Origin: JAHFJU01 sp964354865
GTDB lineage: Bacteria; Patescibacteriota; Gracilibacteria; UBA1369; UM-FILTER-53-11
NCBI GenBank assembly: GCA_964354865.1
Contig: CAYHBN010000059.1
Coordinates: 1-9,836 of the forward strand
DNA: 9,836 nucleotides
Direction of reading: 5' to 3'
Below, in pieces: positions 1 to 6,290 of the stretch; position 1 is the first letter of the stretch, and every line of letters begins with the position of its first letter. Position numbers and translations under genes: made by a program. The notes beneath the pieces were generated by a model that was given only the letters and a program-made list of their open reading frames with translations, was not told where the DNA came from and searched no databases.

Positions 1-319
1 TTAAAGGGAGTGGCTCTGGGAGTGCTTTTATTAAATTCCCAAATCTTCCTATTGGTGTTTTTGACAGGTCGGTAAAGTTTCGAATGTGGTCTTTTCGCTC
101 CTTTATTCTGCCATTTCTCACAATCGCCCCGTCTGGTTGTTGTAAATTAGTATTAACCCACGTAAACGCTTCTATTGTAGTGTCTTGAATTTGGCATTGC
201 CTCCTATTTTCAAGTAATACCCAAATATTCCCAAGAGCGGTGACTATTTCGGCTGCAGTCGCGCTTTTGAATTGTAGGTTCCGTTCGTCGTTTGGTTGAT
301 AGTAATCGCGTGATTCCAT
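1..319 (-). CDS. Hypothetical protein, 3'-truncated by window edge
   Basis: An open frame starts at ATG 319-317 and stays open for 106 codons to the left edge, so the C-terminus is missing. The start directly follows the TAA stop (322-320) of the gene upstream, with no spacer, so the two are almost certainly co-transcribed and perhaps translationally coupled. The visible part is polar and soluble-looking, begins MESRDYYQPNDERN, and has a helical-looking segment around residues 20-40 (AEIVTALGNIWVLLENRRQ) and a basic stretch around 68-80. I see no signal peptide, membrane segment or catalytic motif and do not recognise a family. The uninterrupted frame and exact abutment support a real gene. 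Confidence 0.6.
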   Translation of the reverse strand, partial: MESRDYYQPNDERNLQFKSATAAEIVTALGNIWVLLENRRQCQIQDTTIEAFTWVNTNLQQPDGAIVRNGRIKERKDHIRNFTDLSKTPIGRFGNLIKALPEPLPL

Positions 320-628
320 TTACCAGTGAGGATTAGAATTCAGGTCCATTATTGCGCCAATTGCAACGTGTACTTGTGCGTTAGTAATTCCTTTAACAGT
401 CACAACTGGAGTGCCTTTGTTATCAGGCGTGCCGCGTTCGAGTCGAATTGATAATGCCCTGTTGCGTCTATCTGATATCGTTAATCGGCCATCAGCTTCG
501 GCAATAGTTAAGTTATCTCTTGTAAGAGCCACGGTTCCTTTATTTATTCGAGACTCCCACGCGCTTTGTAAATCTGCAATACTTTCGCTGCTCAGTTCAG
601 GTAAATCAGTTGTTCTAGAGAATGACAT
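320..628 (-). CDS. Hypothetical protein, 102 aa
   Basis: A small soluble protein from ATG 628-626 to TAA 322-320. It begins MSFSRTTDLPELSSESIADL and has a middle rich in short beta-like segments (residues about 33-55) and a Val/Ile-rich stretch near 74-93. No known domain or motif is apparent. A good promoter lies just upstream on the same strand (-10 only 10 bp before the ATG), which supports the start and implies a very short leader. The next gene on this strand begins at the base after its stop, so they form a two-gene unit. An overlapping plus-strand frame at 411-707 is judged a shadow because it lacks a promoter and overlaps the divergent promoter region. Confidence 0.6.
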   Translation of the reverse strand: MSFSRTTDLPELSSESIADLQSAWESRINKGTVALTRDNLTIAEADGRLTISDRRNRALSIRLERGTPDNKGTPVVTVKGITNAQVHVAIGAIMDLNSNPHW

Positions 629-638
629 ATGTGCCGGT

Positions 639-666
639 ACTATACATTCAAATCTCCATAAGTCAA
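639..666 (-). promoter_or_regulatory. Sigma70-type promoter for the leftward gene pair
   Basis: Read on the minus strand: -35 TTGACT (complement of 661-666), a 16-bp spacer, and -10 TATAGT (complement of 639-644). The ATG of the 102-aa gene is 10 bp past the -10, so the predicted transcript start is only a few bases before the start codon. Seen in sequence; promoter function is inferred. Confidence 0.6.
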
Positions 667-701
667 TACGTATCGCTTATTGTACGAATTCGTCAATATC
701 G
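662..701 (+). repeat. Direct repeats and palindrome between the divergent promoters
   Basis: GTCAATA occurs at 662-668 and 692-698, exactly 30 bp apart (about three helical turns), and each copy is followed by or overlaps TATCG (671-675, 697-701). A perfect 10-bp palindrome ACGAATTCGT (684-693) overlaps the -35/spacer of the rightward promoter. The arrangement suits an operator controlling both directions, but no regulator is identified. Confidence 0.4.
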
Positions 702-708
702 TTATAGT
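680..708 (+). promoter_or_regulatory. Sigma70-type promoter for the transketolase gene
   Basis: -35 TTGTAC (680-685), a 17-bp spacer and -10 TATAGT (703-708). The ATG at 721 lies 12 bp downstream, giving a leader of only about 5-6 nt and no room for a Shine-Dalgarno sequence. This fixes the start at 721 rather than at the in-frame ATG at 622, which lies upstream of the promoter. Confidence 0.65.
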
Positions 709-720
709 AAACACGCTTTT

Positions 721-1590
721 ATGAATACTCTCGAACTCAGAAAATTGGCAGCTGGCTTTCGCATCGATATTTTGAACATGGTGCATAAGGCGAACTCGGG
801 GCACGTGACTACCTCTCTTTCATGTATCGATATTATTACGACGCTTTATTTTGGCGATATCGATGGCGAGCCGATTATGAAATACAACGCAAAAAAGCCT
901 CATTGGGAGGGGCGCGATTATTTTATTTTATCGAAGGGGCATGGTTGCCCAGCTCTGTATGCAGTGTTGGCTGAATGTGGATTTTTTCCTAAAGAAGAGC
1001 TCGATCATCTACGTCAGTTGAATTCGTTATTAGAAGGTCACCCCGTTCGGAAAATCCCGGGGATTGAGGCGAATACTGGTCCACTTGGGCAGGGAATTTC
1101 GTTTGCGAATGGTATTGCGCTTGCTATGAAGATGGATAAAAAAGAAAATCATATTTATGTAGTGTTGGGCGATGGAGAGCTTCAAGAAGGTCAAATCTGG
1201 GAGAGTGCGATGACGGCGGCACAGTACAAACTCGACAACGTGACGGCGATCGTCGATGCAAATAAATTACAGCAGACAAATTTTACGAGAGCAATTAAGC
1301 CGGTTGATCCCATTGGGCCAAAGTTTGCCGCGTTTGGGTGGAATGTGATAAACGTAAAAAATGGCCACGATATAGATGAAATTCGCGATTCGATTCGTCG
1401 TGCACGAAAGCAAAAACTAAAACCGACCGTTTTGGTCTGCGATACGATAAAAGGTAAGGGCGTCGATTTTACCGAGAACAAAGCGTCGTACCATGGCGTG
1501 CCTCTTTCAAAAGAAGAAATGGCGGTGGCGATTCCTAAGCTCGAGGCTGAGTATCATAAATACAATACGGCATTGAATGGAGGACAGTAG
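721..1590 (+). CDS. Transketolase, N-terminal (pyrophosphate-binding) subunit
   Basis: The 289-aa product matches the first half of a split transketolase, the thiamine-diphosphate enzyme that moves two-carbon units in the non-oxidative pentose phosphate pathway. Visible family features are SGH (26-28), SKGHG (71-75), EGHP (105-108), a TGPLGQG loop (119-125), and the ThDP/Mg motif starting GDGELQEG (150-157) and ending at the Asn of VDAN (181). A conserved-looking YHG follows at 257-259. Length is normal for the N-terminal subunit of two-subunit transketolases. The C-terminal (pyrimidine-binding) half needed for activity is not encoded next door: the following gene is a parB homologue with its own promoter. 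The start at 721 was chosen because the promoter at 680-708 excludes upstream starts. A 1-deoxyxylulose-5-phosphate synthase or dehydrogenase E1 subunit is less likely given the motif spacing. Confidence 0.93.
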   Translation: MNTLELRKLAAGFRIDILNMVHKANSGHVTTSLSCIDIITTLYFGDIDGEPIMKYNAKKPHWEGRDYFILSKGHGCPALYAVLAECGFFPKEELDHLRQLNSLLEGHPVRKIPGIEANTGPLGQGISFANGIALAMKMDKKENHIYVVLGDGELQEGQIWESAMTAAQYKLDNVTAIVDANKLQQTNFTRAIKPVDPIGPKFAAFGWNVINVKNGHDIDEIRDSIRRARKQKLKPTVLVCDTIKGKGVDFTENKASYHGVPLSKEEMAVAIPKLEAEYHKYNTALNGGQ

Positions 1591-1653
1591 CTTAACGAGT
1601 GTGTAACGACTAATGATGGTCGTCAACGGTAGTAGGTTGACCCCTGCCAGTTT

Positions 1654-1662
1654 TGTTATAAG
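1654..1662 (+). promoter_or_regulatory. Extended -10 promoter for the parB-like gene
   Basis: TGTTATAAG is a TGn-TATAAG extended -10 ending 13 bp before the ATG at 1676. A TTGACC (1637-1642) lies upstream, but its 14-bp spacing is short, so the extended -10 is the main evidence. The inferred leader is about 7 nt, with no Shine-Dalgarno sequence. Confidence 0.5.
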
Positions 1663-1675
1663 CTTCTGCTAATAT

Positions 1676-4600
1676 ATGCGTGGACCAGGCACTCCCGATG
1701 ATGGAACAGAACTGATACTTGCATCCGATGCCGGCAGATCAGCTGCGGACAAAACAGCTGCGCTAGACGAACTTACTCCCGAGGGGAGAGCTGCTCTTCG
1801 AGCAATTATGAGGGCAGAGGGGATCGATACGAGTGGGTACCAGGAAAAACTAGATGAAAATCGCCGCCTTACTCCAGCAGATCTTGATCCGAGTAACATA
1901 ACACAACTCGGTAAAACGGTCCTGTTTGGCTCGGCTGATTTAGCACGCTTTCAAGAAATTGAGGGGAACCTTTTGGTTGTAAATGTTGGGATGATCGACG
2001 AACTCCCAGAAAATCCAAGGCATGATTTTAATCAGACGCCTTTGAAAGAGTTAGCGACAAACATCGCTGAGTTTGGCATTTTGAAAGATGTTGAGGTGGT
2101 ATGTACTATTAATAAAAAAACTGGACAGGTACGACTGATGATCGTTGATGGTGCGCGCAGACTTCGTGCCGTACGTGATGTATTGGGTCTGAGTGAGATT
2201 CCAGTTCGTATAAAGTGGCATGAAGATATTGATTCTATAAGACTGTCATCAATTATCTCTAACTTGCATCGTGAGGGGCATAATGACGATGAGTTAGCTC
2301 AGCTACTTGCTGATCTCGAAGCTGCTTACAGAGCTAAGAATCCCGAGTGTAAAGAAAAAGAGTTATATGCCTACCTAAAAAAAATTACGGGTTTCGATGA
2401 GCCCAAGGTTCGTAACTATCGAACGCTTTTAGAGTTTCCTCCTGAAATTAGAAAGCTTGTGGCCGGGGGCGGACTTACTATGGGCCGACTCATGGAGTTA
2501 ACACGTGGTGGAAAACGCGGCACAGCTGGTGCGCGTGAAAAGGCTAATAATATTAAACGAGCAACGACACTGTTAATGGCGATTCACACGGGTCGTTCGT
2601 TTGAAGATGAAGCAGCTGCCGTTGGTGATAAAGGAACGGTGGATGGTCATCAGGCACGAAGTCGCGCCGCAATTTTGAGCGGTGATACCGATGCTCAACG
2701 ACAACTAGAGGTTGAAGGTATTGCTCATGGGGTTCGAAAGAGAATCGTAGGTGTCGATACGCAAATTCCTTTGTTGCTAGATGATGATGATTCCCGGGCA
2801 ATTTTTAGTGGTTTTTTGGATCGCGCTGGTGCTGGTTGGCCACGTGAACGTTATTTAAAAATTGCAAATGCGGCTCGTGATCGACTTCAGGCGCTCATCG
2901 ATTTTCTTGAAGGTGATATTAAAGATCAAATTCCTGCTCTTGAGCGCGTCGCGGGAAGACCAACTTTTAAAGACTATGCAGAAGAGTGTATCGGTATGAT
3001 TAAAGAGATGAATCCAAAGAGAACTGCGGTACTGCGAGCTTTGGCCACTGCATCTGATGCTGAAACACCTACGGTGCTCACCTATAATCAAATTGGTGAG
3101 GCGACTGGACTCGGCCCTAAAGCAGTCACCTCGGTTGGATCAAATCTCGCTAGAATTCTTGTTGGCTCTGGATTAGTTATAGCGACACATACTGTGCGTG
3201 AACAACGCGCATCCATGGAAAAATTCCCCGCCTTGCGTTTGGAGTGGGATGAAGATGCTGATACTAAAATTGCGGCTATGTTACGTGAGCCTTTACCTAA
3301 TGCGGTCCCTGCGGATGATGTGAATGTTGACGCTCCCCCCACTGTGTTGGGTCAGGAGTGGGATCCTAAATTAGTGGCATTACTTGGCACTGCAGATGCT
3401 GCGGTTCTAGCACCCGCCGAAACTACTCTAGAGCCTATTCCTGTCGAAGACGAGCCTGCAGAACTTCCACCTCCAGCAGTGGTACAAGATCCGTTGGCAG
3501 AAGAAGTTGATACAAGTGTCGTAATGAATCCGGGGTTCGATAGTCCTGCTGGAACGGCAGTAATTGAAGATGCACTAAGTAACTTAAATTTGGGAAATTT
3601 ATTTGGTGGATTTTTTGAAGGAAGAAGAATTGGCCACCGACCCAAAGGACGAGCAAGGAGAGTTGATCCTAACTTTACGGTGCTAGATACTCCAGGAATA
3701 ACAACAATTGCAATGCCCGAATCAGTATTTGCAGAGCTGCAGCAAGCATCTGATGATCTGAGAGCGGCTGATGCAGCTCGCAGAGAAGCAGTAGTGGAAG
3801 CGCCAGCCCCTGTCGCCGCTGTTGAACTCGAACCAACTGAGCCGCCGTCTGTCCCGCCAGAAGTCGTTCTTGATATTGTAGCGCCATCGCCTCGTAAATC
3901 CCCCTCACTACATCCAAAACGCATGCTCATGCATGATACTGATATGCTTGAAAATGGTGGGCCCGCTGGCAAATTTGCTGGTACGTACCTCATTGCTCCA
4001 AAACAATTTACGGGTACTGCTCGTGCTTTTTATGGTAAATGTGTGGCTCTTTTTAAAGATACACTCCCAGAGCTTAACGGGCTCTCAACCGTACCTCGAA
4101 CATTTGTAGTGCGCTTACGCGTAACAGAAGTTGTGGGAGAAAAATTCAAACTGACTCTTTCGGGAAATGTAAAAGGATTTGCTGAAAAATGTGGATCAAT
4201 TGCACCGTCACTTATGACAATTATGCAGGCGCGCTTTCCTGATTGCACCGAAGTTGGTCTTGAGGAGTTAGAGTACCCCCAGCTCGAGGCAGAGTCACTG
4301 CCGCTACAAGTAACTCCTGCTATCGTTCATCGGTCACCGTCTAGTTCGGCACCAACACCACCACCTCAAAAACCTCTTGCTATAGCTCCTTCCACTCCGT
4401 CACCCGCGCCCCGACCCGCAGCCGCGCCCAGGCCCACGCCCACGCCCAGACCCACGCCTGCCAAAGCTCCTGCGTCGGGATCCATCTTAGCACCAATATC
4501 CGCGGGAAGGCTTGTTTCAGAGATGAATGGTATAACTCCGCTGCCAAAAGAACGGTTGATGATTTCACCTGTCGATACTAAAAAAGTAAAAGGTGTAACG

Positions 4601-4897
4601 TCGGTGCGTATGCTTGTTACGCAAGATAGACAAAAGACACTACAATCACTTACCGAATTCTTGCTGAAAATTATGCAGGGCGAGCAGGTACAGCTCAATA
4701 CCACAGTCGCCGGTAAAGAAACGCTCGTCGTAACTTTGCGAGAACGTGATGAGAGTGGCAACGGATTTATATTTGGCATGAATGTGGCTCGTTGTGGAAA
4801 GGTGGTGACTATGTACCTCAGTGATTTTAATCGAATATTTCAAGCTGAAAATCCTGGTAAGACCCTTGTTTTTGAGGAGATAAAGGCTCCTGAGTAA
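1676..4897 (+). CDS. Giant ParB-like protein with HTH and duplicated C-terminal domain
   Basis: At 1073 aa this is over three times the usual ParB length. A ParB/Spo0J-type core spans about residues 100-275: an ELPENPR box (109-115), a variant of the nucleotide-binding GERRxRA motif that reads GARRLRA (159-165), SNLHRE (195-200) matching the ENLQRE box, then a helix-turn-helix region (about 205-275). A possible winged helix lies at about 430-535 (around TYNQIGEATGLGPKAVTS). Residues 540-745 are acidic and Pro/Ala-rich, probably disordered. Two domains at about 765-870 and 970-1072, joined by a Pro-Thr-Arg linker (890-930), look like divergent duplicates. The core predicts DNA and CTP binding and sliding-clamp behaviour, as in chromosome or plasmid partition. 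No parA and no canonical parS palindrome is visible here, so a role as a nucleoid-associated or regulatory protein is equally possible. The ATG follows the extended -10 promoter. Confidence 0.85.
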   Translation: MRGPGTPDDGTELILASDAGRSAADKTAALDELTPEGRAALRAIMRAEGIDTSGYQEKLDENRRLTPADLDPSNITQLGKTVLFGSADLARFQEIEGNLLVVNVGMIDELPENPRHDFNQTPLKELATNIAEFGILKDVEVVCTINKKTGQVRLMIVDGARRLRAVRDVLGLSEIPVRIKWHEDIDSIRLSSIISNLHREGHNDDELAQLLADLEAAYRAKNPECKEKELYAYLKKITGFDEPKVRNYRTLLEFPPEIRKLVAGGGLTMGRLMELTRGGKRGTAGAREKANNIKRATTLLMAIHTGRSFEDEAAAVGDKGTVDGHQARSRAAILSGDTDAQRQLEVEGIAHGVRKRIVGVDTQIPLLLDDDDSRAIFSGFLDRAGAGWPRERYLKIANAARDRLQALIDFLEGDIKDQIPALERVAGRPTFKDYAEECIGMIKEMNPKRTAVLRALATASDAETPTVLTYNQIGEATGLGPKAVTSVGSNLARILVGSGLVIATHTVREQRASMEKFPALRLEWDEDADTKIAAMLREPLPNAVPADDVNVDAPPTVLGQEWDPKLVALLGTADAAVLAPAETTLEPIPVEDEPAELPPPAVVQDPLAEEVDTSVVMNPGFDSPAGTAVIEDALSNLNLGNLFGGFFEGRRIGHRPKGRARRVDPNFTVLDTPGITTIAMPESVFAELQQASDDLRAADAARREAVVEAPAPVAAVELEPTEPPSVPPEVVLDIVAPSPRKSPSLHPKRMLMHDTDMLENGGPAGKFAGTYLIAPKQFTGTARAFYGKCVALFKDTLPELNGLSTVPRTFVVRLRVTEVVGEKFKLTLSGNVKGFAEKCGSIAPSLMTIMQARFPDCTEVGLEELEYPQLEAESLPLQVTPAIVHRSPSSSAPTPPPQKPLAIAPSTPSPAPRPAAAPRPTPTPRPTPAKAPASGSILAPISAGRLVSEMNGITPLPKERLMISPVDTKKVKGVTSVRMLVTQDRQKTLQSLTEFLLKIMQGEQVQLNTTVAGKETLVVTLRERDESGNGFIFGMNVARCGKVVTMYLSDFNRIFQAENPGKTLVFEEIKAPE
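4433..4456 (+). repeat. Hexanucleotide repeat encoding the Pro-Thr/Arg linker
   Basis: Four consecutive six-base units (CCCACG, CCCACG, CCCAGA, CCCACG) within the parB-like gene encode alternating Pro-Thr and Pro-Arg dipeptides. The local GC content is far above the rest of the gene. It lies in the flexible linker between the two C-terminal domains, and its copy number could vary. Confidence 0.7.
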
Positions 4898-4923
4898 GCC
4901 AGCCCGTACACGTTGCCGCATAC

Positions 4924-4954
4924 GAGCTGACGCTCTTTTGTGTTTTGATTTTTT
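4924..4954 (+). terminator. Weak intrinsic terminator after the parB-like gene
   Basis: GAGC (4924-4927), a TGAC loop and GCTC (4932-4935) are followed by an interrupted T-rich run ending in TTTTTT (4949-4954). The stem is only 4 bp, so the call is tentative. Its position 26 bp after the stop, just before a convergent gene, fits. Confidence 0.4.
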
Positions 4955-4956
4955 AG

Positions 4957-5937
4957 TTAATGCCACTGGGTGCCAAGCCACTTTGTTGCCTGCACCAGAA
5001 TATCAACGGCATCAACATTGGGGAAAGGCGGATCGCCTTTCGCTGTGGGTTTTGTGAGTGGGGCTAGTTTCGCAGGCTTTATTCCGGCATTCTTGAACGC
5101 ATATGAAACAAGCCTCTTAATCCAAATATAATCCATGCACATGAGTGCGCTCAGTGCGTGATCAAGATGACTGTGCGAGTTTGCTGGTAGGGCACTGGCT
5201 GTATCCGTTGCCTCATTGAGCGCATCGAGCGGCATATAGCCGGAGATTTTTACTCCGCCAATTGTATTGAGTGCATCAGTTACTATGGTCGTGCAGTTTT
5301 TGAAGTTGGGATCAAGAGGAATACCAAACTTTTCTGCATGTTTCTGCGACTGATATATTGGAGTGGCTTTTGGGTTAAGCAGGTACTCGTTAAACAGTAC
5401 GACTAGTCCATTTATCGCTTCAGCCGTCATGAGTTGCGTAAGGTCTACCTCGCCTTGTACCCACTTCCAGTCAGTTTGATCGCACTCCATGTATCCAGGA
5501 ATTCCGGTGCCAAGCATTCTCGATGCGGATTCAGTCGGATGTACCCCGTTAAGAAGCACCGGGTATCTTTTGAGTCCGGCACCAAAATGATACACGTGTC
5601 CATTTAGCTCGAGGTTACAGGTACCCCATGGATCGCCGGTTCTGCCGCCCTCGGAGTACAGCATTCTTGCGTATGGATCTTCGCCATGCGCTCTTTGCTG
5701 GTGAAACACTTTCCTGATCAGCCCCCTATATATGTCTGGACCTTTGCCCCAGTTTTCTTTTACTGACTGTGGTCTTCCGCCACTGAAACCTTTGTAGGAA
5801 ACCGGAATTGGTTTTCCATTAAGGATCTCTCCTAATTTTTCTCTCTTGAGTTGCTGCGTCAGACTCACCAAAAGGGAATTTTTGTTGCCGCCGTCAGCTG
5901 GTGTGTCGGCATTGTGATTGATAGCTTGAGTTTCCAT
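4957..5937 (-). CDS. Hypothetical protein, 326 aa, possible permuted papain-like fold
   Basis: A full-length minus-strand gene from ATG 5937-5935 to TAA 4959-4957, convergent with the parB-like gene. The sequence is soluble, with no signal peptide or obvious transmembrane helix. A possible catalytic arrangement is HVYHFGAG (His114/His117) followed about 100 residues later by NCTTIVTDAL (Cys215). A His-before-Cys order with an NCTT-type motif occurs in circularly permuted papain/NlpC-P60-like families, so a cysteine peptidase or amidase relative is a hypothesis only. Residues 52-160 are rich in Gly, Trp and Tyr. A His-rich segment (HSHLDH, 255-260) could bind metal. I found no convincing promoter or Shine-Dalgarno sequence upstream. 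The gene is flanked by the parB-like gene and the hairpin-rich intergenic region, and nothing nearby indicates its role. Confidence 0.7.
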   Translation of the reverse strand: METQAINHNADTPADGGNKNSLLVSLTQQLKREKLGEILNGKPIPVSYKGFSGGRPQSVKENWGKGPDIYRGLIRKVFHQQRAHGEDPYARMLYSEGGRTGDPWGTCNLELNGHVYHFGAGLKRYPVLLNGVHPTESASRMLGTGIPGYMECDQTDWKWVQGEVDLTQLMTAEAINGLVVLFNEYLLNPKATPIYQSQKHAEKFGIPLDPNFKNCTTIVTDALNTIGGVKISGYMPLDALNEATDTASALPANSHSHLDHALSALMCMDYIWIKRLVSYAFKNAGIKPAKLAPLTKPTAKGDPPFPNVDAVDILVQATKWLGTQWH

Positions 5938-6054
5938 AGTAATGGCATAGGTAAAAGTAAATAAATTAAAGTTGGCCTCGTTTGACGGAAGATGCTGCTT
6001 TCAAACACTGTGCTGGTTTCGTACATGAGTGTTTTTATAGAATTGGGGCAAATT

Positions 6055-6079
6055 AAAAAACTCCCGGATTCCCGAGAGT
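6055..6079 (-). terminator. Intrinsic terminator-like hairpin reading leftward
   Basis: On the minus strand the stem (6079 to 6060, seven pairs plus one C-A mismatch around a 4-nt loop) is followed by T6 (complement of 6055-6060). No minus-strand gene is known just upstream, so it may end an unannotated small transcript or shield the leftward 326-aa gene from antisense read-through. Confidence 0.45.
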
Positions 6080-6156
6080 AGGTGATGCATACTGGTGTGC
6101 GCTAAAAACTATCTCTCGAGAATTTCGCGAGAGTCACGACGTGCACTTGTGTGCGC
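6055..6156. repeat. Tandem duplication of a ~50-bp hairpin unit
   Basis: Two units, 6055-6102 and 6104-6156, share the same order of parts: a run of A ending AAAAACT, an inverted repeat, CGAGAGT (6073-6079, 6128-6134), a variable stretch, and ACTKGTGTGCGC (6091-6102, 6145-6156; one mismatch). In unit 1 the hairpin is ACTC.CGG / CCG.GAGT around ATTC. In unit 2 it is CTCTCG (6113-6118) / CGAGAG (6128-6133). The stem sequences differ while pairing is kept, which suggests the structure matters. Confidence 0.6.
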
Positions 6157-6191
6157 GATCTGGTTTGTGCACGGAATATACTTCATAGATC

Positions 6192-6233
6192 TTGCATGTT
6201 AGCGGATCCTCCGAGGAATGCAATAGATTTTTT
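6192..6233 (+). terminator. Hairpin with T6 tail reading rightward
   Basis: TTGCAT (6192-6197) pairs with ATGCAA (6218-6223), an inner CGGA/TCCG stem lies within, and TTTTTT (6228-6233) follows shortly after. It resembles an intrinsic terminator upstream of the toxin-antitoxin promoter. No plus-strand gene precedes it, so it may end a short RNA or insulate the operon. Confidence 0.4.
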
Positions 6234-6261
6234 GTAGGCGTTGTAGGTGGGGGGGGCGGGG

Positions 6262-6290
6262 TTGACTCTAGAGTCCGTATCCTTTATACT
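6262..6290 (+). promoter_or_regulatory. Consensus-like promoter of the phd/relE module
   Basis: -35 TTGACT (6262-6267), an exact 17-bp spacer and -10 TATACT (6285-6290). A perfect 12-bp palindrome GACTCTAGAGTC (6264-6275) overlaps the -35. The -35 is preceded immediately by G8-C-G4. It fixes the antitoxin start at 6324, because earlier in-frame starts lie upstream of the promoter. Confidence 0.75.

Larger units (their letters stand above)
5938..6261. other. Intergenic region between divergent genes
   Basis: This 324-bp stretch holds no convincing gene. From left to right it contains an AT-rich start with no strong promoter for the leftward 326-aa gene, a tandemly duplicated hairpin unit (6055-6156), a TATACT (6177-6182) with no -35, a hairpin followed by T6 (6192-6233), and a G8-C-G4 tract (6249-6261) that ends at the -35 of the toxin-antitoxin promoter. 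Frames crossing it on either strand are shadows. Confidence 0.6.

Noticed and set aside
622..720. In-frame upstream extension of the transketolase gene from ATG 622
   Set aside because: The promoter (-10 at 703-708) lies inside the extension, the added residues do not resemble transketolase, and MNTLELRKLA at 721 is the normal family start.
1600..1640. Terminator after the transketolase gene
   Set aside because: ACGAC/GTCGT can pair over an 8-nt loop (about 1607-1624), but there is no T run after it.
3352..3993. 213-codon minus-strand open frame
   Set aside because: It is antisense to the parB-like gene, low-complexity (Ser/Thr/Ala/Gly) and a by-product of the Pro/Ala-rich codons on the other strand; no promoter.
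1676..4897. Canonical parS sites within or beside the parB-like gene
   Set aside because: A CACGTG core occurs (around 803 and 2840), but the full 16-bp TGTTTCACGTGAAACA-like palindrome is not present.
4366..4981. Several minus-strand frames opposite the parB 3' end
   Set aside because: Antisense shadows with repetitive Gly/Val/Ala or Trp-Ala composition mirroring the Pro-Thr repeat; the 4646-4981 one also overlaps the convergent gene.
6055..6156. CRISPR array
   Set aside because: Only two imperfect units with internal hairpins of differing sequence and no true spacers; no cas genes.
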